64,000 nucleotides of DNA from Tritrichomonas musculus (GCA_039105265.1 JAPFFF010000018.1:868001-932000), one strand, 5' to 3'; counted from the first letter of the stretch, positions 49,739 through 61,356 are shown. The notes: generated by a model not told the origin, from the letters alone. Program-made: numbers and translations.

Positions 49739-50023
49739 CAGTATAGTAAAAAAATATGAAAACGTAAAAATATTATTCAAAAAGTTGGAAAACAAGCTTT
49801 TTCATAATAAACACTCAATTTTTTTGAGTAAATATTGTTTTATCGTCATTTGAAAAAGTAGCTTTTCCAGCTTTTTGAATTTTACGAAAAAGTTCGAAAA
49901 TCCATTTTTTCAAATGACGATAAAAAGAATTAGCCAAGCAAATTTGGCCTTATTTCTTTGAAAAAGTGTATTTTCCAACTTTTTTAGTATTTTTTGACGA
50001 TTTCATATTTTTTTACTATACTG
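49739..50023. mobile_element. Mariner/Tc1-type MITE (285 bp), TA flanks
   Basis: Ends CAGTATAGTAAAAAAATATG and its inverse complement, flanked by TA at 49737-49738 and 50024-50025, as expected for Tc1/mariner insertion. The TIR similarity extends imperfectly to about 55 bp (AAAGTTGGAAAA is shared). Inside is a second inverted repeat around TTATCGTCATTTGAAAAA. There is no coding capacity, so it needs a transposase from elsewhere. Mariner elements are known from Trichomonas (Tvmar1). Confidence 0.85.
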
Positions 50024-51459
50024 TAAATGGTTATATTCAAATATATCAGTTAAGAATTAATGAGTATGAAATATGAATTATTTATTATCTTTTATATTAA
50101 TTTGAAGTTTGATGATTTGAAATTTAAATGTATTCTTTTTTTAACTAATATACAAAATAAATCAAAGTATTTTTGAAAAGTTTGATTTATTAAACATTTG
50201 TATAGTGTATAAAATAATCATCTGATATTTTTGTGAACATAGATTAAAATTTATATCAATTTTAATTATTAACCGAAAATAAGTTTTCAGAAAATAAAAT
50301 TATAATTTATTAATAAAATATTTAATTCTTATTTGATTTGTATTTTACACCATATATCTTTAATATAACCAAATTGAATGAATTTGAATGAAATGAATAT
50401 AATGATTTTTAATCTTATTTTATCTTTTTCTCGATAAAAAATGAAGTAAAATAAATTAAAATCAATAATTAATTTTATATATGAACTATTTAAAGAATAA
50501 ATTATATTTATTATTTCAAAACAACAATTCTAAATATATTTTTCAGTCCAGATTTTATTTATCCAAATTAAAGCTTTTAATTTTTAACTGAAGATTTATA
50601 TAAAATCTTAAAGTTTATATGGTTAATGAAATAACCTAGTTTCTTTTTATTCATGATTATTAAAATTTAATTTGAAGATTCCAAAAATATTTTAAGCATA
50701 TTATTCTTACAATTGCTTCTTATTAATATATTATAATATAAAAATTTAAATTTAAATTGATAATAATCTTGAAAATTATAAAAATTAATAATTCTATATT
50801 GCAATATTATATTTTGTTATTTTTAAAATAAATATATTTCAAATAATTATAAAATAATGCTTGTCATTATTTTTATTTCAAGATAATATTCGTTTTCCCA
50901 TTGTTATTTTTGAATACTTTACATGTTATTTAAAATAGTTTGAAAATATTTTTGATATTCCTAGATTTACATTACATTTAATATATTATTTGTATAATAA
51001 TATCCTTTCTATAATAAATATCCAATTATAATCATGATATATTTATATTTATTAAGAGATAAACGATTAATAAAAATTTCAAATAATAACGATTATTTAA
51101 ATAATATTTTTTTTTTTTTTAATTTTCATTTATCTCAATAAAATTATAAATAAATAAGTAAATATTAATCTTTTTTGAGAGGATCATTTATAAAATTATT
51201 GTATAATGCATCAAAAAGTCAAAATATTCTGGAATTTTGATTTTATTTTGGATTATGAAATCTGTATCTTATTTTTTAAAGTTTACGGTGTAAGTTTATT
51301 ACTTAAAAATATATTGATAGACATTACATTTAGCCTATCTATTTGGAAATTGTAATATTATTTATTTGCTAATAGGTAATTTACTTTATATTGGATTATC
51401 ATCATTTGATACAATTGTTAATACTTCAATATTTTACTTATCTGTGATTGTAATACGTT

Positions 51460-52400
51460 AGGTTGTGCGTCCTTAACATCTACCCAGGCCTGATATCACC
51501 TTCGATCTCTCTAGGGATAGGTTCAATTATAATAATTATTATTTTTAATACATAAAAATAACAATCACTTCTAAAATGTAATTATTTTTATGTTGACTCA
51601 AGAGTGGCCATTATAGCTTCGAGGGTTGCAATTTTTGCATTATATTCTGATTTCAATTCATAGTTGTCATTGACATACAGCTTTTATGTGTCCTTTTATC
51701 ACATTGAAATGCGTCATATTTCAAATGTTTACCTGTATATTGCCAAATTTTGATTCATATTCCTCTTGTAAATCATTATACTGAACTATATTTCAATTGT
51801 TGATCATTATATTGCATTATTTTTCATTTCTGCGTCATTATATTATATCATATTTCATTTAATCTCCATTATAATGCAATATATCTCCTTTAAATACCAC
51901 CTTTTTTTCTTATATTTCAATAATCTCAATCTTATTTTACTTTTAAACAAATACATTGAAAAATATTCCTTTTTATATCATTTATAAACTATCATTCTAC
52001 ATTATATTTCATTTGCTGGCCATTATACTCTATTATATTTCATTTGTGAGTTAATATAATTCAATAAATATCAATTATGTTTCATAAATATTTATTTTAT
52101 ATGCAGATATTCCATTAGTAGAGAACATTATGACGCGCATCTTTATCATTTGCTCAGACCTAACTCCACCTATGATATCATTAAGTATTATTTTGATTAA
52201 AAAATATACAACATTAATGATATCAACACTATTTTTTACTCAGAAATGTATATAGATTATGCTTACTTATTCAATATTATTCATATCAAACATTTTTTTT
52301 GTTCAATTATAGTAATATACGTTATGGTGTGGTCTCTACTATCTCCAATCCTAACATAGCTCGCTACGAGCTCATTTTCGACTTCCCATTTAATACATAA
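51460..52400. pseudogene. Decayed coding patches, partly repetitive
   Basis: Between about 51,590 and 52,080 the minus strand shows a run of imperfect roughly 40-bp units with Tyr/Asn/Gln/Lys-rich potential, ending in a coherent helical stretch (NAKIATLEAIMATLEST) near 51,590-51,650. On the plus strand, near 52,318-52,400, a separate open stretch reads RYGVVSTISNPNIARYELIF, with two diverged look-alikes near 51,461 and 52,120. Broken in many places. Family unknown; treat as fossil. Confidence 0.35.
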
Positions 52401-53901
52401 TATTAATTAAATGAATTTTCTAATATTATATAAATAAAACTATTTATTGAATAGTTTTAATAAATCATCAACTTTATTACAATTTATTTTTTACCTTAAT
52501 TCTAAAAATAAATGATTGATTATAAATATAAACATATTTATTTTTTTTTTTAAACATCTTTTATACAAATCAAAAAATTGAATATTCTGAAAAAAATTTT
52601 AAATTCAAATATCTTAATATATAATAAATTATATTTTATTAAAATAGGTTTATAAATATAATAATGAATAATTAATAATAAAAACTAATATAAGCCATCT
52701 AACCATGGTAACTATTCAACGATTATTCCGCCCTAAATCCATGGATTTTAATGTGCTATATTAATCAAATATGTTTGAAAAAATATTATATATTGCTTTT
52801 ATGCAAAAATGAACATAATCCAGATTTTCAATTTCAATGAATGAGATTATTCCATTTTAAATGTCAACAATACAACTCATCAATATTCACAATAAATTAT
52901 AACATGATACTGCTGTTTTAAATTATATTATTTTCATTTCCTGTTCTTAAAAAAAAAAAATAAGAATAATTATTTCATAGAAAAAACTAAAAACAAGAAA
53001 AAAATTATCAGAAATTTAATTTTTTTTAATGTTAAATTAGAAGTATTGCAATAATTTACTTAGGGATTGAGAAAAAAATACATCGCTCAAAAAACATATG
53101 ACGAAGAAAATCGAGAAAAAAGTAAGGCGCTATATTAAAACTGTACTAAAAAACATAGAGCTGGACGGAGCCCGATTTTTGATTAATGTCTTAAATAAAA
53201 TATTCAATTGTTTTTTTTTTTTGTTTTTTTGGACTTCGATTTCTGTTTTAATGCATTATATCGAAAGTTTTTTAAAAAAATGACGGGGTGTTACTAAAGA
53301 TAAGTTTTTTAAACAGCTGATAATGTTAGGTAATATCATTGAGAAGGCATTCAAATCCTCTCATTTTTTCAATTGATCGGAAAATAATTGAGAAGAAAAA
53401 GCAAAAATATAAAATGCGAATATCTAAATTTTTTTACATTCATTAGAAATTTTAAAAAAGCAAAACAATTTTTAAAATATTTATTAATTTAAATGTATTT
53501 AAGATAATAATAAATATAAACAAAATCAGATGAATATTATATATTTTATATATTTAATATACATTATGATAAAAATAATTTGTATTCATATGATGAAGTA
53601 GTTATCGGATATTTCTTAATAATCAAAAAAATCAAAATTCTTTCAGTATTTGAAGAATGAATGATATTTCCATTCCCCTCAAAAATTGATTCTATTGAAA
53701 AATTCAATGTATATTCGATTGCAATTCAGAAGCATAAAAACGATTTATTAACAAAATTTCTATATCATTTTTGTAAATCTATGAATTCCAAATTGATTTA
53801 TTTTTTAATTCGAAGAAAAGAATCTCATTGATCACAAAAAATTAATTCAAGTTAAAAAAATTTTAAATTTTTTTATTCTCAATGCGTTTATAATTTATTG
53901 A

Positions 53902-53909
53902 CTTATATA
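53902..53909 (+). repeat. Target-site duplication, left copy
   Basis: CTTATATA, identical to 54437-54444. Confidence 0.85.
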
Positions 53910-54436
53910 CTAGGCTTTTGTATCCAGTGAACTGAGTGTCCATTTTCGACTTTTTGTAAAAAGCTGTCACTTTTTGTGGACATAAAACTGCTTTTTTATT
54001 TAGTATTTTATTCAAAGATTTGTGTTGAAGTATCCAAAAAATTTTTTATTGGATACTTTATTTTTCCTTTAATAAACTCATTAATATCAGAAAAAAAGCA
54101 ATAATAAATGTCTTAAACACCTACTATTCTGAATTTTTAAAAAACCTCTCAAAAATAAATTATAAACTTTTCAAATTCACTAAGAATGATTTTGACCAAG
54201 AAGATCAACATTTGAAATAAAAAATAAAATTCAATGTAAATTTGGAGCGATATAATTGGTCAAACGAAATATACATTCAAAATAATCAATGAAAATTGAA
54301 AGGTGTATCAAAGATTGAATTAAAGTGTCCATTTTGGCTATTTTGGATCCTCAAATTCTCTCAAAAAATAACGAACAAAAATGAGTATCCATTGGATACT
54401 TTTTGAATACAAACTCGTTTGGACACAAAAGCCTAG
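53910..54436. mobile_element. 527-bp non-autonomous DNA element, 8-bp TSD
   Basis: Starts CTAGGCTTTTGTATCCA and ends with the approximate inverse (TGGACACAAAAGCCTAG). It is flanked by a perfect 8-bp duplication CTTATATA at 53902-53909 and 54437-54444. Terminal inverted repeats are about 17 bp with one mismatch. It contains TGTCCATTTT-like motifs repeated near both ends. An 8-bp duplication is typical of hAT and some other DNA transposons, but the end sequence is not decisive. Confidence 0.85.
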
Positions 54437-54444
54437 CTTATATA
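54437..54444 (+). repeat. Target-site duplication, right copy
   Basis: CTTATATA, identical to 53902-53909. Confidence 0.85.
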
Positions 54445-55040
54445 TACGTTTGCAATTATTTTATTTATTTCAATTTAAATGTGTAATAACCATTCAATTT
54501 TTATTTAATTTATCACCAAAATAAAATCTAATTTCCCTTTGAAATTTTCTTTTTCGAAACTTAATTCAATTGTAAAATATCGTAAATAAATCTTTTTTAT
54601 AATATACATCAATATCATAATTATTTTTAATGAAAATTATAATACCTAATAATTCTACAATTTTTTTGAGAATTACTCAAAAATAATATCATAGGAGGTG
54701 TTTATAACGATTTTTTTGAATAATTTTACTGGATTTTTTGAATTATGAAAAACCTCAAATATTTGATATATTTTAAATCTTTTTAAATTCAATTTTATTT
54801 TATTTTAATATCATATTCACTTTTACTAATCTTTTATATTAACATTTAATCTAAAAAATGGTCAAATACTTAATTTTATAATATCTCCATTATATGCAGA
54901 TTTTCAATTTTTAATAAAAAGGAACTATTTTTAAATATTAATTTCTTATGATTCCTGATAGCTTATTTTTAAAATATTTTTTGATAAGTTTTAATTTCTC
55001 ATATAATATTTATATTTTATTTTTCGAAATATTTTGAATT

Positions 55041-55211
55041 CTGGTGAAAAGTGTAAAATGAATTTTTAAAATTGAATAAAAAATGAAGTAAATTGAATAC
55101 TACCAAAGGTGAAAAGTGCTAAATGAAGTAAACATCGCACTTTTCACCAGTTGATTTGAAGGGCAATTTGGCCGTTAAGTGAAATTGAGGGGGTGATTTT
55201 TACTGAAACCC
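55041..55211 (-). repeat. Element 2 right TIR (171 bp)
   Basis: Inverse copy of the left TIR, ending CTGAAACCC directly before T24. Confidence 0.95.
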
Positions 55212-55402
55212 TTTTTTTTTTTTTTTTTTTTTTTTATGAGTTTCCATAAAATTTTGAATTGTCAATCATTTTATGAATAGAATATTTTATAATACCCTAA
55301 TGTGAATGATATTTGCCTCGCGAAATATTTGACCATTTTGATCGAAAAACAAAGAATATTTTGAATGTCTTAAGAATTTAGTTTTTATATTTTGTTGAAT
55401 TT

Positions 55403-55825
55403 TAATTCTTTGATTATGTATTTTTTGGAATGATTATTGCATGATAGGAGCTCAGGTATTTTTTGTATGACTATTTGTAAAGGAATATATATATTTTTGT
55501 AAACTTTAATATATAGCATTTTTCGAAATCTTTAATTTGATTATAATTTCCCATAAAAATGCATAATTTCATTTTCTAAAACTAAGTTCTATTTATTTAT
55601 AATCGAAATTCCTGGAAATGATTGAATTTTATGAACCTTAATTATATCCAATTTTGATTTTTTTAAATTTTTTAAGTATTACGGATTATGATTTAAAAAA
55701 TGAATTGATATCTTTATATTCATAATTTATTTTTAAATTTAGTTTTTATATTTTGTTGAATTTTAATTTTAATTTCAATTATTTTATCATTCAAATTTTT
55801 TTGGGTATTTTTGTCCAATTCAAAT
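55403..55825 (+). repeat. Left arm of perfect 423-bp inverted repeat
   Basis: Inverse complement of 56154-56576 with no mismatch seen. Its inner end runs into the element-3 terminal sequence (TTTTTGTCCAATTCAAAT). Confidence 0.93.
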
Positions 55826-55947
55826 TTCCAAATTGAATGAAAAACTAGTGTTTTTGTCCAATCGAATTTTATATGGACAAAAAAACCTTCTCAAAAATAA
55901 AAAATTGAATACTGACGAAAAAATTGAATTGGTTTTTTTGTCTAATC

Positions 55948-55950
<3 letters not shown>
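55808..55950 (+). repeat. Element-3 terminal sequence, copy a (143 bp)
   Basis: Nearly identical, in direct orientation, to 61050-61191. Ends GTCTAATCCCC against T56. TTTTTGTCCAAT occurs twice and its inverse-like TGGACAAAAAAACC once. Confidence 0.9.
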
Positions 55951-56007
<57 letters not shown>

Positions 56008-56028
56008 TTTGTTTGTTTGTTTAAATTT
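55951..56028. repeat. T56 tract followed by GTTT repeat
   Basis: Fifty-six consecutive T at 55951-56006, then four GTTT units. Confidence 0.9.
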
Positions 56029-56153
56029 TTGAATAAAATAACAATAGACAGTCTGACCGATTCTATGAGATTATTCAAATTAATTGAGATATTTTTTTGA
56101 AGTCAATAATTTATATATAACTCATAAAAAAAACAATATATAAACAATTAAAC

Positions 56154-56576
56154 ATTTGAATTGGACAAAAATACCCAAAAAAATTTGAATGATAAAATAA
56201 TTGAAATTAAAATTAAAATTCAACAAAATATAAAAACTAAATTTAAAAATAAATTATGAATATAAAGATATCAATTCATTTTTTAAATCATAATCCGTAA
56301 TACTTAAAAAATTTAAAAAAATCAAAATTGGATATAATTAAGGTTCATAAAATTCAATCATTTCCAGGAATTTCGATTATAAATAAATAGAACTTAGTTT
56401 TAGAAAATGAAATTATGCATTTTTATGGGAAATTATAATCAAATTAAAGATTTCGAAAAATGCTATATATTAAAGTTTACAAAAATATATATATTCCTTT
56501 ACAAATAGTCATACAAAAAATACCTGAGCTCCTATCATGCAATAATCATTCCAAAAAATACATAATCAAAGAATTA
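56154..56576 (-). repeat. Right arm of perfect 423-bp inverted repeat
   Basis: Inverse copy of 55403-55825. It starts at ATTTGAATTGGACAAAAA, so it holds the inner part of an element-3 end but not the outer GGG-terminated part. Confidence 0.93.
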
Positions 56577-57627
56577 TTTAAGCATAAAAATTTTTGGCAT
56601 CAAAACCAGTAATATTTATATTATGTTAACATTAAAAGCATAAATGCCAAAATATATTTCTTTTTCTTTTTATTCTTTAATAATTCATGGGATATATACG
56701 TTTTTAAATATTTTATTTTCTCAGAAATAAATTGAATAGAATAAAATTGTGAGAGGAATATGGTCACAAATAAAATATGAATATTTCATTTAATATATGC
56801 AAAGACCATAATTAATTCCAACTATATAAATTTAAATAAATTAAAAATTTTATTTAAAGCAAAATTATATATATTTTGGGTATTTAATTGAGATCATTAT
56901 TCATTAAATTGATCAATAAGTTTGAAATGCTATTATACTCATGAATTTTTCATTATATCTCCTTTTTAAATATATATTAACTATTTATTAAGAAATAACT
57001 TTGTAATTTCAAATTGAATATTTGAAGTATAATAATAATAATAAGAATTATTTGGTCTATTTATTCTTTGTTATCATATAGTCATCTTTTAATTGTAAAA
57101 TTCCATTTTATTCTGACTTTTTGGCTCAAATTTCATATTAGTTTTTTTGAAAGGAATTTATTCTCAAAAGTAATATTTTGCAATGAAATATAATAATATA
57201 AATATAGGTAGAAATTATTACTCTTCACTCATTCAATTTTTTTGCTTCTTATTACTGCACTTTGAAGTTCGATGCCTAAATTTTAAAAAATTAAAGATCA
57301 AATAAGTAATCTCTCAAAATATAGAAAAATTATTATCATATTCACTTCATATTTTTAGTATAAATTCATAATAAATTAATTATATAAAAAAAATTTATTG
57401 AATGAACTCATTGAATTTATTATGAGAATGAATTATTTATCCTTTATAGTAAATTGATTATAGATATTGAATATATTCTGAGGTTTATAATTATTTAATG
57501 AAAAAAATTGATAGAAGTGATTGAATATTTTATGAATGATGATTCATTTTTATTATCAATTTTGTTATAAAAATATAGTAAATTATTGACCTTGTAGATT
57601 AAAACAGATTTTTTTGACCTTATACTA

Positions 57628-57758
57628 AGGCCAAATAAGATTGAATTCCTTATTACTGTAACCGCCAAAATGCAGTATTAAGCGATCATTATTCACCTAT
57701 TATAGGCCAAATAAAATTGAATTCCTTATTACTGTAACCGCCAAACCGCAGTAATAAG
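57628..57758. repeat. Tandem 76-bp-spaced repeat with hairpins
   Basis: A 42-bp sequence starting AGGCCAAATAA occurs at 57628 and 57704 with one base difference. Each copy begins a hairpin, CTTATTACTG paired with CAGTAATAAG (perfect at 57725-57758, one mismatch at 57649-57682), with ACCGCCAAA in the loop. Confidence 0.85.
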
Positions 57759-58839
57759 AACTTTTTCACCTTTCTAAAGGCTAATAATTTTGACCTTTAA
57801 ATATCTTAACAAATTAATTTTTTTTTTAACAAAATTGAATCATTCAAAAATCCACTTTTTTAAAATGAAAAGATAAATTGAATGAATAAAGATAGAACTT
57901 TTTGTATTACAAAATAATAATCTTTTTTTATAATTTTTGAAATAAATTTAGATATTGTATATCAATATTTTTTAATATTTAATTTATATGCATTATATAA
58001 TATATTTTATTATAATATTCTTAAAATTTTTCATTTTTTTATAATTATTTTAAAATTTTCAAAATTTCTTTATTACTGTGATTTTTTGCAACAGTAATAA
58101 ATGCGAGCTGTAAATATAAATGATTGTAATGCATGTAATTTTGATAAAATAATGAAATTAAAAATAATCAAGATGATTTATCTCATAAATTTCATTTTTT
58201 AATCATAAAAATTGAAAATTTTATTCTATATATTAGGTATATTATCACTGAAATATTATTTAATAGAAATAATTTATTTTAAATGAGAAAATAAGTGAAA
58301 TATATATTTGAATAAATATTTAACAAAAAGTTTTAAATAAAACAATTCAATTTTTTGAGTAAAAAAAAACTATCATTATCTTTTAATTTAAATTATTAAA
58401 TTCAAAAAATGATGAAAATATAAAAGAATAAACATATTTTATATTATATTTAATATATAAAATTAAATAAAAATTTTTATTTACAATGATACATACAAAA
58501 ATATAAAAAAAATGCATTACTTCATCAAATAATAGAGAATATACAACAGCAAAACTAAATAAAAGAATCTAAAAATAAAATAAATCATTGAAATATATCT
58601 TAGATGATATAAAAAAGTGTTGTTTACCAATGTTATTGGTTAATAATAATAGTCAAATCGAGATTAATTATGTTTCTGCCATAAAATTCTTAGATTTACT
58701 ATTATTTTTCAATGAAGGCATTCTCCTGCATTTTCATACCCTTTTTCAATCCATTAAGATTCTTATCTTTGTAGATAATTCTTATTTTTTCGATTTTTAT
58801 ACATTTTAAATATTGTTTTTTTCTACAAATATAGATATC

Positions 58840-60190
58840 TTATTCATCTTCTGTAAGAAAATCTTCATCAATATCAATTCGGAATAAATTTTATATATAA
58901 AAATAAACCATTTATATGGTTTTCACAAAAAGCCTCTCATTTTAGGAATAATATAATTCATAGAGACGCTGATTTAACCAGTAATAACATGATTATAATG
59001 AAGTCTATAATGTTTTTACTGGTGAGTATTTTGTTTTGAATGTGATTTTATAATGTGATTTACTCGATAGTGAGTCTACAGGTTTAACTTTGTGAGATTT
59101 AATGCATATGGATATCAAAAAAGTCTGTATGCATCGGAGAACAAAAGCCGAAGACATTTTATAGATGCGAAGAAATGTTAATAAGTTTAGCTTCTGAAAA
59201 AATGTTAAACAATACAGTTGTAACTAAACAAATGAAGTATCTGAGGTTAAAGATTTTGAATTAAATGAGAGTTTTAATATTTTGAGAAATTAGTTTTATT
59301 AATTATATGAATAAATTTATATGGAAATTTTTTCCATATAAGAAAATAAAAGATTCTGAGATGCTTATGAAGATTCCATCAACTTTTGCAAGCATACACT
59401 TATAAAGTCATATCTATCTACCTCATTACAATTATTACATAATCTTGAAACGAATAAAAGACCACCGAGGTTTGTCGATAAAGAACTGCATAAAATATGA
59501 GCATCAAGTCCTTTAAAGATTATGATAAAAATATTGAACATTTCAACTATTACATAACTTTTGGAAAGAAAGCCAATTTCTATAATATCAGCTATTAAAA
59601 TCATATTACATCTTTTTCAGGTTAGGTTAATGCTACCAAATTTAACAAATCATGATTAAAGGAGTGTAAAAACAAATCGTAAAAAAATGAATGAAGAGGT
59701 TCAAAAGAAATTTTTCGGATTAGACTATTAAAGTTTAACCATTTTAATTACTACTGAAAGACATTTTTATTACCATTACTGAGAGATTTTTTTATTACTT
59801 ATTATTGTTGATATGCATTAAGAACGGTTTTCAAATAAAGAAATGTGATTTAATAAACACTTAAAACTGTAAAATTAAACTATTTCATAAGTAATCCTAA
59901 AGAAAAATTAATTTTATTCTACACAAATTGCGCTGGAAGTACTTTTATGAGGATAATAATGAAGAATTCTCACTATGGCCTATCTTCTTTGCACTTGAGT
60001 TCACTTTTGGTAATAATTCTTCAAAGTTTACAAATATTATTTTTAAGAAATAATCATATCCTTGTTTAGTATGCAAGCATCAGTCAATTATTTTATTCAC
60101 ATAATTTATATATTCTTTTTTGAATAAAATTTGAACAATAATTTCATTGGCAATGCGAGATTAACGATATTCCTAAATTCATGCTTTAGA
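58840..60190 (-). pseudogene. Decayed gene, possibly ARM-like
   Basis: Minus-strand patches with normal amino-acid composition: FRNIVNLALPMKLLFKFY near 60,130-60,190, a 79-codon open stretch at 59365-59604 (SKSYVIVEMFNIFIIIFKGL, EVDRYDFISVCLQKLMESS), and an acidic terminus-like IDIDEDFLTEDE near 58,843-58,880. Together they span about the length of the ARM-like gene at 15037 and have similar helical character. Broken in several frames. Linking the patches into one former gene is an inference. Confidence 0.4.
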
Positions 60191-61049
60191 TTTTAATAAT
60201 TTGATTATAATAAAGATATTTTTTTCTAAAATACAAATATAATTTTAATTTTTTTGATTAAATTTATTTTTAAATTAATAAATTTTAATTAGTAAAAAAG
60301 ATATAAAAGTTTTAATATTTTTTATTTACCAAAATTTTTAATTCAAAATATCAGAAATATTTTCAATAATTATATTTTATTTTTTCTCAAAATATGAAAC
60401 CTCTCAAATACTAAATTTTATATATCATGAAATATTTATATAATATCTGCTATATATAAGTATATAAAAATCTTCATATAGTATTTATACAATAAAAAAA
60501 TTTATAAAATCTGCTTTTGATTATTAAAATTTGAAAATGATTATAATTTTTACATTATTCAATACATTCAGTAAAAATTGGTTTCATTTACCATTTTAAA
60601 ATCATTTCAATAATGGTTTCAATTATTCATTCAGACTTATAAGTTTTTTTGATATAATAATTGAATCAAATTATTAATCATTTTTTATGCATACTCTGGT
60701 ATTTATTGTTATTGTAAAAATATTCACAGTATAAATCTCAAAAATATGAAAAAACTATTATTTATTTTATTTTCTGAGAGATTGAAATAATCGATTTCAA
60801 CTTTATCTTAAAAATAACTTTTAAATAGATAAATATGATATTATATTCGTTATAATATCATCAAAACATTTTTCATTTAGTTTTTCACATTTTGATGTCA
60901 TGATATTGTTGATTCATTTTCGAGTCACATCCAAATCACAAAATATTGTGAATACAAAATAATTACTTTTTTATAAATATGCCGGTATAATTTAAAATCA
61001 TATAATTTATAGTGATAAAAAGAAATTTTCATTTTAAAGTGCATAGGTT

Positions 61050-61190
61050 TTTTTGTCCAATTCAAAATTTCAAATTGAATGAAAAACTAGTGTTTTTGTC
61101 CAATCGAATTTTATATGGACAAAAAAACCTTCTCAAAAATAAAAAATTGAATACTGACGAAAAAATTGAATTGGTTTTTTTGTCTAATCC

Positions 61191-61191
<1 letters not shown>
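61050..61191 (+). repeat. Element-3 terminal sequence, copy b (142 bp)
   Basis: Direct copy of 55808-55950. Ends GTCTAATCCC against A44 (61192-61235). Confidence 0.9.

Positions 61192-61235
<44 letters not shown>
61192..61235. repeat. A44 tract
   Basis: Forty-four consecutive A at the outer end of element-3 copy b; the island ends about 120 bp further on. Confidence 0.9.
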
Positions 61236-61237
<2 letters not shown>

Positions 61238-61356
61238 TGCTTGCGTTTATTCATTCAAAATGATGAGAAATATAGAAATCTTAAATATTTAAAAATTCAA
61301 TCTTAATGTTATTTCAGAAAAAAGAAAAAAAATGGAAATGAGTTCATAATTAACAA

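Larger units (their letters stand above)
48625..55211. mobile_element. TIR element 2 (6.6 kb), no intact ORF, hosts nested elements
   Basis: Bounded by 171-bp terminal inverted repeats, 48625-48795 and 55041-55211, that appear identical. Ends read GGGTTTCAGTAAAAATCACC and its inverse. The motif CACTTTTCACC recurs three times within each TIR in alternating orientation. A29 abuts the left end and T24 the right. The interior has no intact gene but contains a mariner-type MITE (49739-50023), a 527-bp element with an 8-bp target duplication (53910-54436), and decayed coding patches near 51,460-52,400. Identical TIRs suggest recent mobility or conversion; the aged interior suggests it moves with help from elsewhere. 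Superfamily unassigned. Confidence 0.8.
56577..61049. other. Probable interior of element 3, gene-free
   Basis: About 4.5 kb without an intact gene. If 56154 is a truncated left end and 61191 a right end of the same element, this would be its interior. It holds a pair of hairpin repeats (57,628-57,758), a lone TTATTACTGT...ACAGTAATAA pair near 58,071-58,100, and decayed coding DNA at 58,840-60,190. The rest is AT-rich with nothing recognised. Confidence 0.45.

Noticed and set aside
51470-51545. tRNA-like stretch ending GGTTCAATTAT
   Set aside because: Only the T-loop-like piece is present; no acceptor stem or anticodon arm could be folded.
58588-58809. 73-codon plus-strand ORF
   Set aside because: TTG start, Leu/Phe-rich, and it lies at the edge of a more convincing minus-strand relic.
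55808-61191. Element-3 direct repeats as LTRs of a retroelement
   Set aside because: No TG...CA ends, no primer site or coding relic of that type, and homopolymers at the ends; the sequence fits TIR-type ends of the other two families better.
42544-61356. CRISPR array or phage region
   Set aside because: Repeats here are inverted or dispersed hairpins, not regularly spaced with unique spacers, and the surrounding genes are eukaryotic.
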